A stretch of 64,000 nt of DNA from Siphonodentalium dalli (GCA_032622095.1 CP136066.1:189770816-189834815); one strand, 5' to 3'; positions 45,765 through 57,942 are shown, numbered from the stretch's first letter. The notes: generated from the sequence alone by a model not told the origin. Program-made: numbers and translations.

Positions 45765-48539
45765 ATGGCTGACACGACTCACTCAAAGAACAACAGGAAA
45801 TCGCCTGATTGCCTGTTGCACCTGCTCCACATAAACATCAATGGATTAACACACAAGCGCCAAATCTTACAAGAATACATCACCGACCATCAACCAGATA
45901 TAATCGCCATTAATGAGACCACGCTCGACGACAATAGCCGGATCACCTTCACTAATTACAAAATCGCGCGCCGAGACCGGAACTCCCAGGGGGAGGTGTT
46001 GCATTACTCATACACAAAGACCTGAAACACGCCATGCTGAACACAGAAGACATAGACGAAGAGACCCTGGCAGTTGAGATAACCATACGTGGCATCAAGA
46101 CTGCCATTGTAGCTACATACAACCCACCATCCACAGAACTCAACAGATCCTCCTTCAACCGCTTCACATCTACACATCGACAATGCAATTTCATCGGAGA
46201 TTACAACGCGAAACACACCATCTACGGCTGCAACCTGACGAACACTAACGGCGACCGAATGTTTGACATCATCGAAGACTTAGATCTAATCATATTGAAC
46301 CACGAAGATGAACCAACACATTGCCACGCTCCAACCAACACATGGGACATCCTCGACCTAGCCATCGCCACCCCATCCATCACCACAAAAGGATTCCAGT
46401 GCCAAGTAGGAGACGACATCTCCAGCGACCATCTACCCCTCCACATCAAGATCAGCAACGCCAGCGTAGATCGCCACCAGAAAACTATGCGCCGCAACCT
46501 CAAAAAAGCCAACTGGGACCTCTTCCGACAACACATCACCGACAACATAGACACCCCATCCATCACGACAACAACCAACATCGACACTACATGCCAACAG
46601 CTCTCAAAAACCATAGACTCCGCCCTAGACGTAGCATGCCCGAAACAACAAGTCAACACCACAGCATGGCGAGTCTCCCCGGAAACCCTCAACATGATCC
46701 GACTAAAACGAAAACTACGAAGACTCCAGCAGAAAAATCCAGGAGACCCCCACTACAAACATCTCTACAACTCAATGAACAAACAAGTCAAAGCAGCAGT
46801 GAAAAAAGAAAAATCTGAATCCTGGCAGCGAGCAACAACAGAACTCGGCAACATGAAAATGAACAAAAACTTCTGGAAAACATTCAAAACCCTAACCGGC
46901 ACCGGAATAAACAACAACAAAACAGAAAAACCCCTAAAAAAATCAGACGGAAACCTTACCTCAGGAGACAACGAAAAAGCAGAGACCTTCGCTGAAAATC
47001 TAAAAATGATCCACAACACCCACCAAGGCACAGCATACGACGACAACTTCAAAACGACCGTTGAAAACCATATCAAAGACAATCCAGACCTCTTCCAACC
47101 ACTAAACAACACCGACAGCGACCCGGATGAAGTCTTTCCCATTGCATCACCCATCACACACGAAGAGATAATATCCAATCTAAAGAAGGGAAAAAACAAT
47201 TCAGCTCCAGGCAACGACAGCATCACATACTCAATACTTCGACAAGCTCCACCAGCCTTCTTCGCCAGACTACTGTTACTCTTCAACGCATGCCTAACCA
47301 TTGGATACTTCCCAACAGCATGGAAAACAGCAGTAGGAGTAATGATCCCAAAGCCAGACAAAGACCGATCCATCCCCATCAACTACCGACCCATCAGCCT
47401 CCTCCAATGTACGGGAAAACTCTTCGAGAGAATAATCAGGGGCAGACTCCGAGACCACCTAGATTCCTCCAACGTTTTCAATCCATGGCAGCGCGGTTAC
47501 CGACAAGGAAAAGAGGGCATAGAACACATCATTAGAACAGCAGAAGACGTCAGACTATCACTAGGAAAAAACTGGACAACAGCCGCAGTCTTCCTAGACG
47601 TAGAAAAAGCCTTCGACTCAGTATGGCACGACGGCCTCCGATACAAGATCAGCCACCTCAACCTTGCAAGAAAATACACACGCCTCATCTCTTCATTCCT
47701 TCAAGACCGTCAACTCAGCGTCCGCATCAACAACGAAACATCAAACCCAGTCCACCTACGCGCCGGAACACCACAAGGATCTGTACTAAGCCCACTCCTC
47801 TTCTTAATCTACGCCAACGACCTACCCATAGACAAGAGAAACAACGTTGAAATATCACAGTTCGCCGACGACCTAGGACTCTGGACGACTCATACAAACC
47901 CCCGAATCCTACAGAAAAGACTACAAAAGACACTCGACGACCTATCAACATGGTGCTCAAAATGGAGAATTAAACTCAACGCCAAAAAGACCCAACTCAT
48001 CATATTCCACAGAAGAAAAACAACACAATATAGACAACGAGACAATCCAACCATCCAACCAAGCGATCCTACTAGGAATAACACTAGACCAGCAAATGAC
48101 CTTCATCCCTCACATCAACAAGATAGCCGATAACGCTCGAAAAAGAACAAATCTACTAAGATGCCTCCTGGGAACAGACTGGGGAACCAACAGCCAAACC
48201 CTCATCAACCTCTACCAAATCTACGTCCGACCAGTCATGGAGTATGGTGCTGCCGTCCTCACAGCAGCCCCAAAGACATACATTGAAAAACTACAGAAAG
48301 TCCAAAACCTAGCCCTCCGCATCGCGCTCCGCCAACCACCATGGACACCGATCAACGCCCTCCACGACGCAGCGAACATACCTACAATCAAGCAAAGACT
48401 GATGGATCTCAGAAACATGACACTATCCCGACTAGACAACAGCCCACTCCTCCTAGAACTACAAGTCAGAAATCAACTACTCACCACGAAAAAGACAAAG
48501 TCCATCCTACAACTAGACGCAACAGACAGACCCATATAA
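45765..48539 (+). pseudogene. LINE ORF2, endonuclease-reverse transcriptase, two frameshifts
   Basis: The endonuclease has HININGL, the catalytic Glu in INETTLD, GDYNAKH and SDHLPL near the end of the domain. The RT contains YRPISLLQCTGKLFERII, FLDVEKAFDSVWHD, AGTPQGSVLSPLLFLIYAND and the FADD catalytic box (about 47860). WCSKWRIKLNAKKTQ and the post-RT block YVRPVMEYGAAVL follow. A -1 shift lies in the G run at 45989-45993, where the glycine-rich endonuclease motif lacks one base. A +1 shift lies around 48030-48070. All catalytic residues expected of the family are still visible, so decay is recent. Confidence 0.92.
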
Positions 48540-49034
48540 CCTCGACAGCACATGACGACTCCACCATGCTTCCGTCGCTTTGCCTCCAACCACAGCAACC
48601 ACGACAGCCACAAGATCGATCCCCATCGAAAAATCAAGAAAGGGTGAAGGGACTTGCACACTGCAGTCCGACCACCCTACCCGGCCTTCGGCCGGAAACG
48701 ACTCAACAACAAAATCTATCCAATACTTAGACCGAGGATTAAGCTGGTGTGTTTCTAATTGCCACCATGTCTGGACATACTTGGGGGGGGCAATTTTTCG
48801 CCATTTCGTCAATTATTTTCGCCATTTACAATATATTTTCGCTATTGGCTAAAATGGTACCGCCAGCGAGAACACTGAATGGAAACCATAATTATGTTCA
48901 TATAAGTCAATATTTTTTCTTCGAAGTGAATGAATTTCTGATGTAGGACCTGTTGGTGGAATTAATTCTGATAAATTATTCGCAAGCCTTATCATTTTAA
49001 TTCGAAACTGGTAATTTTGTGATATTTTCGCTAT

Positions 49035-49837
49035 CAGTTGCCATGGCAACACGATACATGTTATGTATTAAAATTACCAACTCAACCCGAAAACTCTAAT
49101 ACTAATATTAACCCGACGCAATCGCTCTATATTTACTTTGTATGACTATATTTAATGTTTATTTGTGAGAGTAAAATTGAAATTCACTTGATTTATCTTT
49201 AGCATAGTGTCCGGGTCGTAATTGCACACATACCATAAAAAGTGGTATCTAAAAATGTGATGATCTAAACTTAAGGTTATCAAAAGTAAACAATGACAAT
49301 ATGAAATAAAGTATATCATATACCAAATTGAACATGGTGGTGACGCCCTATTTTTTATGCATTTATGAAGGGATAGCATTTAAGAACTAAGGCATTAGGG
49401 TTGGCGGCATGTGAGACCACCAATAAAAAATAGACAGAAAAATTACACTTTTTCAATGACCTTGACCTTAATGGTTGACCTTGACCATATATGTCATATT
49501 GGCCCAGTTCATTTGATGGACCGTTGATTGCACAATGAGTTCATATCATTTATTCAAACACAAGTCTAATTGTTTCCAAACCGCGCCATTTTTTCACTTT
49601 TCCCCAAATATTTTATGCCGTTACCATGGAAACCAGAAATTCTCATGAACCATGACCCGCAGCCCGGGCACCCCCCCCCCCCCCCTCCAAAATTGTTTCC
49701 CATATCCCATTTTACATATCGGCAAAGTTTCATGCTTTAATCCGGTCTGTCACGATTTTACTAAATTTTGACCCTAAACGACTTGGCTAAATTAACCGCG
49801 CTCAATATCGCAATAAAGGCGCGCCTCAATATACCAC
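49035..49837 (-). repeat. Right arm of the roughly 10-kb inverted pair
   Basis: The reverse complement repeats, in order, the landmarks of 39881-41010: GTGGTATATTGAG end, TATTGCGATATTGAGCGC, CCGGATTAAAGCATGAAA, GGTGCCCGGG, TTTCCATGGTAACGGCAT and AAGGTCAAGGTCA. It contains only one iteron core against many on the left, and a C run of about 16 at 49670. Confidence 0.6.
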
Positions 49838-49934
49838 TTGTGAATGGTACTGTAGATCAAACTGTCAAACACCACAACACAGACTGGAGCTGCTGCATTT
49901 CATAACAATGCAACAACGGGTTCGTAATACATGT

Positions 49935-50755
49935 TATTCTCTACCCAGCGGAGTATCCCAGATCAATTTAAAATATATGGATGATCTACCATTCTTTCGT
50001 ATAATATATAGGGCGACTGCGATTCGCGTTGCTGTGTGTTGGATAGAGTAGAGTTCAGCGCGTTGCTGTGTTGGGTAGAGTGGAGTTCGCGCGTTGCTGT
50101 GTTGGGTAGAGTGGAGTTCGTGCGTTGCTGTGTTGGGTAGAGTGGAGTTCAGTCTGACATAAATAACACACGCCAGATAGTTGATATCGCACCATAGTCA
50201 TTATCCCGTGTAAAAAAGAAATGGCCAAGCAGGCTAATAAACGAGGAACCGGCATAATTGCTCGTTGATTATCATTGTCCTTATCAAATTGAACTTGAAG
50301 TGGCTTGTTATCAGACTTGACGTATAATTTCCGCTCGTAAATGTGATGCATCGCTTCGATGTAATTGGCTTAATCTGGAATACATGTTTCAGCAACAATT
50401 TTTTGACAATTTTGGGTGAATCTGGAAAGGGTCGTTTTTATTCGCGGTGTGGTTTAATGCAAATAATTGATTACAAGAACGGTTGGTTCCAAGATTGCAT
50501 TAATGTGGGCACTCATCGTGACGCAAGGTGTCTCCGAATAACAGCTCGGCACAATTTATTGTCATGGCAGGAGCGTAAATTCGATCAAAGAGTGCCGCTC
50601 TAACATTTTTGCCACTGAGTGAGAATGTCTTAAAGTTGGATGGATAATGAAGAGTTGCTAAATTGGATTGTATGTCAAGATATGATTTGTCAACGACATT
50701 AGTGGTTGTCTGTAATGATTTAAGTTCTTACATTATAGACACGCGGACAGCGGAC
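49935..50755 (+). repeat. Interspersed repeat G, longest copy
   Basis: It matches 52835-52965 plus 53800-54410 through GATCTACCATTCTTTCG, GCCAGATAGTTG, CGCTCGTAAATGTGATG, GGTTGGTTCCAAGATTGCAT, AACAGCTCGGCACAATTTAT and GATATGATTTGTCAACGACA. It contains a private 31-bp tandem array. It could be a solo LTR, but no TG...CA ends were proven. Confidence 0.7.
50026..50151 (+). repeat. 31-bp tandem array, about 4 units
   Basis: Units of GCGTTGCTGTGTTGGGTAGA plus GTGGAGTTC, the first slightly longer. It is absent from the otherwise similar copy at 52.8-54.4 kb. Confidence 0.9.
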
Positions 50756-50794
50756 TCCGTAATGATGTGTGCCCTCAACACATCGGGCGAACGC

Positions 50795-50980
50795 ACCCGA
50801 AAGAAACCCGGACCATATCTACAAGACACTCGGGAACACACCAGGACCCTGGAACATTCCGTACAAGAAACCTTATTTGTATTAACAATTGGTCCTGGGT
50901 TCTTGTGTTCTTTCGCGATTTTTGTAGACACGATCAGAGTTTCTTGTAGATAGGGTATGGTTTCTTTGGCTGTCATTCTT
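50795..50980. repeat. Imperfect palindromic repeat
   Basis: AAAGAAACCCGGACCATATC and the reverse of CTACAAGAAACTC-type text near 50935-50975 form loose arms. The inner CAGGACCC and GGTCCTGGG also pair. Confidence 0.5.
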
Positions 50981-51029
50981 CACGTGTGCTTAAATAGTAA
51001 CATATTCGTCGTGCCTCATTGTCACAAAT

Positions 51030-51290
51030 TACATCGCATTCATTCGCCATGTGATAGAAGTGTAAATTCGCTCAAAGAGTGGCGTTACAACAATTTTGCC
51101 ACAAAGTGAAAATGACTTTAAGATGGATGATAATGAAGAGATTTTAAATACGATTGTATGTCCAGATATGATTTGTCAACGACGTCATTGGTTGTCTGTT
51201 GCCAGTCGCCAATGCTAATGTAAGCTACTACTTTATAGACATGCATTTGTGGTCAGCGCGACCTCGGTAATGATTTGTACAATCAATTAG
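51030..51290 (+). repeat. Interspersed repeat G, 3' partial copy
   Basis: It begins GTGATAGAAGTGTAAATTCG and runs to CTCGGTAATGATTTGTAC, matching the ends of the other G copies. Confidence 0.7.
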
Positions 51291-51344
51291 TATCATATAC
51301 GTCATGCCAACGGGTATGTAAGTATTGGTTACCACATGAGGTCG

Positions 51345-51472
51345 GAGTCATTCATGGAAGGGAATGAACTGCCTACAGCTGAGGGTCAAATCGAGCCCCC
51401 GTATGGGTGAGGTTGTCGCCCGCTATATGCAGGTCATTCCTTTCCATGAATGGCTCCGACCGAAGGTGGTAA
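51345..51472. repeat. Hairpin MITE
   Basis: GGTCGGAGTCATTCATGGAA and TTCCATGAATGGCTCCGACC are near-perfect arms around GTCAAATCGAGCCCC. The outer borders TACCAC and GGTGGTA also pair. Confidence 0.8.
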
Positions 51473-51658
51473 CCAATTTACACAACACTTCTACTGTATA
51501 TACGATAGATAAGTAAACCTGTAAATTAACAACTTTGACACCAAAATTATGCACAATTGTGTGCATTCCAACCGCGGCGCCAATGGACCCGCCCATCATG
51601 GTCGCCTCATTGTGCACATATCCGAAAACAATAGACAGCACGAAATTCACGCCCACAT

Positions 51659-51885
51659 CCATTATCCTGCAGGGAGCCCCACACACATATAGAAGCATAT
51701 AGAAGAGTGTCGTCTGCTCATGTTTTTCTGGGGCTCTGTATGGGTGAAATTATAAAATTGTTAAAGAATACAAGAAAAAAATATTAAAAATTGTAAAAAA
51801 TTGTTAGGCCAATGCATTCTCTTATATATGCGAGGCGACCTATGGTCGACTCGCATATATAAGAGAATGCATTGGCACAGGGTAA
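51659..51885 (+). repeat. Composite repeat ending in the GCGAG palindrome, copy 1
   Basis: It runs from ATTATCCTGCAGGGAGCCCC through GAGTGTCGTCTGCTCATG and an AT-rich spacer to the 70-bp palindrome (51807-51880) and CACAGGGTA. It is nearly identical to 53369-53600. Confidence 0.85.
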
Positions 51886-52965
51886 AACAATTTACTTGGA
51901 CCAATATCTCGGTGAAGCCGACAGTTATCTTGATTACTTGTTTGTCTGGCCCCAGTTATGTTGTCCATGTCAATGAGATATGCCCAAAACTGATTACTTT
52001 GCTGACCTTGCATGCTTTTTCTAATCCTTCTGTCCGCTGACGTCAGTGTTGCCTTTTTCGAATTGGACGTGTCCATCTCAGGTGATATATAGCGTAATCA
52101 ATTAAATAAATCATAATTATGCTGAATTTTATATTACTGGTTATGGGCACCTATCAATTTCAAATACTGTCGCGGTCCGCCAATTTTTGCCACAGACATT
52201 CATGATGATGGTCCTTGAAAACTTAGAATCTGCTGAGTATTTTGGTTCTATATTTACAGCTGTCCGATCGTTTCAAAAATTGATAAATTGGTTGTTCTCA
52301 TGCATAACAAAAACAGGTCAAGTTTGAATCTATGATCGGTCCGGTTTGCCGATTGATTTTATTTCCGGATGATAAGGTCGGTTATTATCATGCACGCAGG
52401 GATGTTACGCGGTGACAGGTTGATGAGAACATATAACTTAGGTATATCGCTTCGTAATTTATTTTACTGATATGGCTTGAAGTTGAAGAACATTTTGCCA
52501 CCATAATAGATGCCAATTTGGATACTTATAGGTGCTGGTTGTTGGAAATTCCAACCCAAGGGGTGCATATGCATGTGCACGTGCACACATTGTCTGTTTC
52601 ATGGGGTGTAGGTGCAAGCGTAATTCGAAGGTGGGCACCCATGCATCTAGGAACGTCCCTGGTTATAGTATTATGTATCGTGGGTGTATCACAATATGCT
52701 TGCTCTACTTTTGCATGTAAATGCCAACATCCAGTGAATTAAATCGGCGCCGAGTTAATCCGATTTTGGGTGACCTCTGGCAAACAATAGGAGAGGTGTT
52801 TAGTCAAGATTATTATCTATCCACATGGAGACTTCCAGATCACTTTAGAAACTACTGGTGATCTACAATTCATTCGGATTATAAAGTACGACCGCGATTC
52901 ACGTAACTGTTAGATAATATGGGTTCACCCAGTCTGGAATAACGCACGCTGGATAGTTGGTATTT

Positions 52966-53124
52966 AGAGGCTATTACTTGGTTAGTTTGATATCGGCCGA
53001 GATATCAGCCCGAGGTAACTTCATATCAGCATGAGATGATTGAGACCGAAGGTCGAAGGCTGATATGAAATTACCGAGGGCTGATATGTCTCGGCCGATA
53101 TCCAACTAACCGAGTAATAACCTC
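52966..53124. mobile_element. Hairpin MITE inside repeat G
   Basis: GAGGCTATTACTTGGTTAGT and ACTAACCGAGTAATAACCTC are the arms, continuing with ATATCGGCCGAGA. It interrupts a repeat G copy whose left part is at 52835-52965. Confidence 0.8.
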
Positions 53125-53216
53125 ATTATTAATTTGATCAATTATATGGTAATACAATCGCTATCCATTCCAGTTCCAGTTCGTAAGCATAAAATTGAAT
53201 GGACAACAGAAATGTG

Positions 53217-53637
53217 ACCCGCCATATCAAATCCAGTCGTAAGTCGGGATTTTGTTTACCCTGTGCCAATGCATTCTCTTATATATGCGAGTCGACCATA
53301 GGCCTAACAATTTTTTATCATTTGTTTTTAAATGTTTCTTACAATTTTAGGACATAAAATAAAAAACATCCATTACCCTGCAGGGCGCCCCACACATATA
53401 TAGAAGCATATAGAAGAGTGTCGTCTGCTCATGTTTGTCTGGGGCTCTGTATGGGTGAAATTATAAAATTGTTAAAGAATACAAGAAAAAATTATTAAAA
53501 TTGTAAAAAATTGTTAGGCCAATGCATTCTCTTATATATGCGAGGCGACATATGGTCGACTCGCATATATAAGAGGATGCATTGGCACAGGGTAAAAAAA
53601 ATCCCGACTTACGACTGGATTTGATATGGCGGGTTTC
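53217..53637. mobile_element. TIR element containing the GCGAG palindromes
   Basis: ACCCGCCATATCAAATCCAG (left) and CTGGATTTGATATGGCGGGT (right) are perfect inverted ends, continued by TCGTAAGTCGGGATTTT. Inside are a truncated left palindrome (53265-53305), the repeat shared with 51659-51885, and a full palindrome (53517-53590). Confidence 0.85.
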
Positions 53638-53799
53638 TGCTATCTTTTCTGTTCCAAATTTTTGTGACTGTATATCAGAAACTGCCGTTACAGCAGAGTG
53701 CTCTGCCTATCATTAGCTTATGTCAGCTTCCGGTGGGCAAGACATGGTACCTCTATATGTAGACTCTTCTGCTATTGGGCATCCCCCCTTTACTCACAT

Positions 53800-54410
53800 A
53801 ATGTGGGTCACACAAAGCTACATACATAAAGAGAAATAACCAAGCAGTCTAATAAAAGAGGAGGCGGGTATATTGTTCGTTGATTATCATTTGTCAGTAT
53901 CCAATTGATCATGGAAGTGGTTTGTTGCCAGACTTGGCGTAGTTGTCGCTCGTAAATGTGATGGCTTCGATGTAATGGCTTTATCTGGAAAACATGTTTC
54001 ACAAACAACAATATTTTGACCATTTGGTTGATTGTTGGAATGGGTCGTGTGTTATACCCAAAGCTGGTTTAACGCAATGAATTGATGATAAGAAAGGTTG
54101 GTTCCAAGATTGCATTATTATGGCCACTGAGTGTAACGCATGGTGCCTCCGACTAACAGCTCGGCACAATTTATCGCTATGACAGGAGCGTAAATTCGCT
54201 CAAAGAGTACCGCTGCAACAAGTTTGCTACTAAGTGAAAATGACTTAAAGATGATTTGATAATGACGAGTTGTTAAATTGGATTGTATGTCGAGATATGA
54301 TTTGTCAACGACATTAGTGGTTGTCTGTGGTCAGTCGTCAATGGTGATTTAAGCTTCCAGTAGCCTCATACATTATAGACACGTGTTGTCAACGTGCTCG
54401 GTAATGAGTT
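53800..54410 (+). repeat. Interspersed repeat G, right part of an interrupted copy
   Basis: It continues the copy that begins at 52835 after insertion of the MITE at 52966 and the TIR element at 53217. Landmarks are as in 50155-50755. Confidence 0.7.
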
Positions 54411-54872
54411 GTACCCTTGATAGAACGACGTAAATGGCGCCCTGCGATGTCAGACTTCCTGGCAGTAATAGTCATTGAGTAGAAGTATACACGACTGTCG
54501 TCCTTAGAAACGTGCGGGGACTAAGTAATGGCTCGAACCCATATCGAAAAAAACCGAAGTGCCACCGAAGACACTGCGGTTTTATATCGCAGATGGGGGA
54601 AATTGCAGGTGGAGAAACATCCTCGCAGACGCTGCCGTGCTGTGATGTTAGATCCTTCTCTTAGTTGAAGTTATGTATACCGTAGGTCTCTAGGTTGAAA
54701 ACCAAACCAAAAAAAGGCAAGGGTTATATTTAATTCTCATCACTATGCAATTAGTCAAAAGATATATGGCAAGTACATGTATCTCAAGTTTCTAAACTAA
54801 ACACAGGGTTATATTTTTTATTTGAACTTGGAAGTTGAACTTGAACAATAAATTATAATTTTTTAATTGTTC
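54411..54872. other. Unassigned intronic DNA
   Basis: No gene seen. AATGGCTCGAACCCA (54527) resembles a tRNA B box but no matching A box was found. Confidence 0.4.
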
Positions 54873-55280
54873 TTTAAAGGCCCACTTAACTTATCCGATG
54901 TAATAAACTTTGAAAGTGTTTTTGTTGAGTTACCGACGTGTTTTTTAGCTTAAGTTTCATCTGGTTTTGTTGTGCAAAGTGTACTATTTTCAAAGGAGGG
55001 GGAATAACCCTATATTTTAAAGATAGAGTTATTCCCCTTCCATTGAAAATACATTTTTAGTTTGAATTATGTTGCATTCTGGGAGCCATAACGGGGAGGT
55101 ATCTTTTTATGATCTCAGCTGTTTTCTATTTCTCTATGGGCATCTTCTGAGACAGACGTTTCAAATTGAGATGAATTATAGTATTTTAATTATATTGTAT
55201 GGCATAGATTGTTATTAAAACCGTATATCAAGGCACTATAAAAAATAATCGGTGACTCGAAAATTAAGTGGGCATTTAAA
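54873..55280. mobile_element. MITE family A, copy 4
   Basis: TTTAAAGGCCCACTTAACTT at the left and GAAAATTAAGTGGGCATTTA at the right. It is missing the outer-left segment present in copy 1. The internal palindrome at GGGGGAATAACCC / GAGTTATTCCCC is clear. Confidence 0.88.
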
Positions 55281-55393
55281 GTGATGTGAAACACTAGGCT
55301 GAGCTTTTCCAAATGAAATAACAAATGATCATAACAAAATAACTTATTTTCATAAATTTGATATCCAAATAGTCAGAAAACAGCATCATTGTA

Positions 55394-55805
55394 TTAACCC
55401 TTTACCCAACAAACAGGCCAAAAACGGCCAAATAAAGCTTCAACAGCCTAAAATATCTTCGGTCTGTCTCAATAACACCATACAAATATGGATATCATTG
55501 GAACCGGTTCATTGACCACATTGTGATGGTTACGGTTATGCCCTGTGCCAATGCATTCTCTTATATATGCGAGTCCACCATAGGTCGCCTCGCATATATA
55601 AGAGAATGCATTGGCCTAAAAAAAATCTTTTTTTAACACTTTTTACCATTTTTTCTTATAATATTTTCTACATTCTTTGACAATTTGATCATTTTTAATG
55701 TGTTAAGCCAATGCATTCTCTTATATATGCGAGGCGACCTATGGTCGACTCGCATATATAAGAGAATGCATTGGCACAGGGCCGTTCTGTTGGGTAAAGG
55801 GTTAA
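55394..55805 (+). mobile_element. piggyBac-type MITE, copy 2
   Basis: Same orientation and structure as 28814-29202. TTAA lies at 55394-55397 and 55802-55805, with ends CCCTTTACCCAACA / TGTTGGGTAAAGGG and two palindromes around an AT-rich spacer. Confidence 0.92.
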
Positions 55806-55810
55806 ACGAC

Positions 55811-56965
55811 TTACACACAGTGACTATTATTGGCGCAATCATTGTAATGTTTATGACAAATAATGCATCCCGAATAATGTAGTAAATATTTACATTTGTG
55901 CTTATACAGTTCAACCATTGTTTTCTCTGAAATGATACAGCCGATGTGGTTGGAATTTTCGACAATCTTAGTTCATTGGTACATTCATCCAATGGGGATA
56001 GTGTTTGGCTACTAACTGATTGGTTTGTATTCCATGAAAGAAGTCCATAATATGTCTTTAATATCTTGTAATGTCAGCAATTGTGGTGGCCGGGTCCGTG
56101 GGCCTCTTATTTATGTCGGCGTACGTACCAGCGTGTAGAAACATGATATTTATATAACTTTAATAACACCCCCTTTCCGCCCTCGATCAACTCAATTAAA
56201 AGTGTCTCCTTTGTAGATTCCTCATGGGTTGAGTTTGTTGTTTGCGCGTGTTGCCAAGGACACGCAACGATTTGCATGGTAAAAAATCAAATATTGCTTT
56301 GTCGCTATGATATGCCTGCGATGTTGTCGTGAGCATGGGCAGTTGGTGCTCCCTCAGTGATTTCCCCACCTGCGATTTAAAATCGTAGCGTCTGCGGTCG
56401 CACTAAGAGTGTCAGACGATTTCAGACTTCCAGGAACGTGGCAAGAGGGTGTTTGTTGGGGTGCCAAACTTAGAATTACAACTGCACACAATTGAACACC
56501 AAAAATCCCAACTATATGAATTGCACGTGCACTCCGCCCCGTTGATTTTCAATTTTCCAACTGATAACTTCTATATACTTTACTAAGTGACACCCTCGAT
56601 AATTGGAAACTTTCCAACTGATGGTAGTTTTAGTCTTATATTTCGACTGAAAGTAAGAAAATATTTAATTGTTTGGGCCAAGGACAACTTATTTTACACT
56701 AAATATTGATTTGATAATTAAAGACATATTATGGATATCTTTCATTGAATACAGCGAATCAGTTAATATCCAAACACTATCCCCATTGGAAGAATATAGC
56801 AACGAACTAAGATTGTCAAAAATTCCAACCACATCGACTGTATCATTTCAGAGAACACAATGGTTGAACTACGCACAAATGTAGATATTTACTCTATTAT
56901 TCGGGACGCATTCTTGGGCATAAACATTACTGCAATGACTGCGCCAATAACAGTCACTGTGGGTA
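55811..56965. repeat. Inverted-repeat unit H with roughly 260-bp arms
   Basis: The left arm (55811-56075) and right arm (56690-56965) are inverted. Both contain CCAAACACTATCCCCATTGG, AACTAAGATTGTC and GTCACTGTG in opposite senses. The loop of about 610 bp holds no recognised gene. The arms share a short reading frame (NELRLSKIPTTS-x-VSFQR-x-QWLN). Arm sequence also loosely resembles repeat E. Confidence 0.75.
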
Positions 56966-57008
56966 ATAATTCGTTTATTACAATTATGCTGTTTTCTGGC
57001 TATTTGGA

Positions 57009-57229
57009 TATCTTAATATATAGAGTTATTCCCCTTCCATTGAAAATAATGGAACTTGAGCACAAAACACCAAGTCGGTATCTCAACAAAAACAACATGT
57101 TCACAGTTTATTACACCGAATAAGTTGATAATACAATGTTTTGGAGCTTCCTCTTTCTAATGGTATATAATATGGCATATATATTAAAATAAAATTAACT
57201 GGGGGTTCGAAAACTAAGTGGGCCTTTAA
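57009..57229. mobile_element. MITE family A, right half only
   Basis: It begins at ATATATAGAGTTATTCCCC and ends GAAAACTAAGTGGGCCTTTA. The left half is absent. Confidence 0.8.
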
Positions 57230-57464
57230 CCTCCTCAGATAACAAGTATATACATATTTTATAAATATGCATGTAAATATTATACTAATCACAATATTAA
57301 TCCTACAGTAATGACGCCATGTTACACGCATACGAACGGGTTCTAAACTCTAACTGAACATGGTTAGTGCATAGGGAAGCGATACAAACTGCAACAACGT
57401 ACTATATGTGCGCGTTCCTGTTGCGGTAGCATTTCATTCCTCATTATTCTGAGAAGCTAAGCTG

Positions 57465-57785
57465 TCCATATTAAAGTGACGTGATACACTCCGGTACCGT
57501 GGTCAAATAGAAGTGGAGAATAATCTTGCTCAAAGCAGTGTTCAAAGCAGTTATTTTTACGACTATATATCCAATTCACAACACACTCTGATATATTAAC
57601 TAAATGGAATGACTCTCGGTGACGAAATCATTTGTGTTAGTTTATCGCCGATAGTTATGTCCCGAATCGAGATGTAAATATTTACAATTGAGCGCAATTC
57701 AGTCAATCTTTTCTATGGAGTGGTATACGATCGTTTTCCTTGAAATTTTCGACAATGGCAGTAGAATACTACATTCCCCAGGTAG
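57465..57785 (-). repeat. Interspersed repeat E, copy 3
   Basis: The reverse complement matches 14865-15190 over its whole length, including TGTAAATATTTACATCTCGA and CGGCGATAAACTAACAC. Confidence 0.78.
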
Positions 57786-57789
57786 GCGT

Positions 57790-57942
57790 TGAATGTAAGA
57801 AAAAATTATAAAAATTTATAAAAATTGTTAAAGAATGTTCGAAAAAAATATTTTTAAAAAATGATAAAATTGTTAAAGAATATAAGGAAAAAATTTAAAA
57901 AATTGTTTTAGAATGTAAGACAAAATGATAAAAAAAAAAATG
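57790..57942. repeat. AT-rich degenerate tandem repeat
   Basis: Repeated AAATTGTTAAAGAATGT-like units, the same text as the spacer between palindromes in the piggyBac-type MITEs. Confidence 0.7.

Larger units (their letters stand above)
44039..48740 (+). mobile_element. Nearly full-length two-ORF non-LTR retrotransposon
   Basis: A short 5'UTR with repeated CACACAGT (44039-44066) is followed by ORF1 (gag-like, three zinc knuckles) and ORF2 (endonuclease plus reverse transcriptase). A 3'UTR follows with a terminal CCGGCCTTCGGCCGG hairpin near 48680. The + strand is markedly A/C-rich, unlike its surroundings. At least three frameshifts inactivate it. Domain order and motifs suggest the Jockey/I group; the exact clade needs a tree. 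No clear target-site duplication or poly(A) tail was found. Confidence 0.9.

Noticed and set aside
46222-47382. Minus-strand frames opposite LINE ORF2
   Set aside because: Antisense to a reverse transcriptase with clear motifs; no independent support.
52518-52742. 74-codon frame with Cys and hydrophobic segments
   Set aside because: No signal peptide at the start, no splice context and no recognisable family; probably chance.
54527-54541. B-box-like GGCTCGAACCCA
   Set aside because: No A box at the right distance and no cloverleaf.
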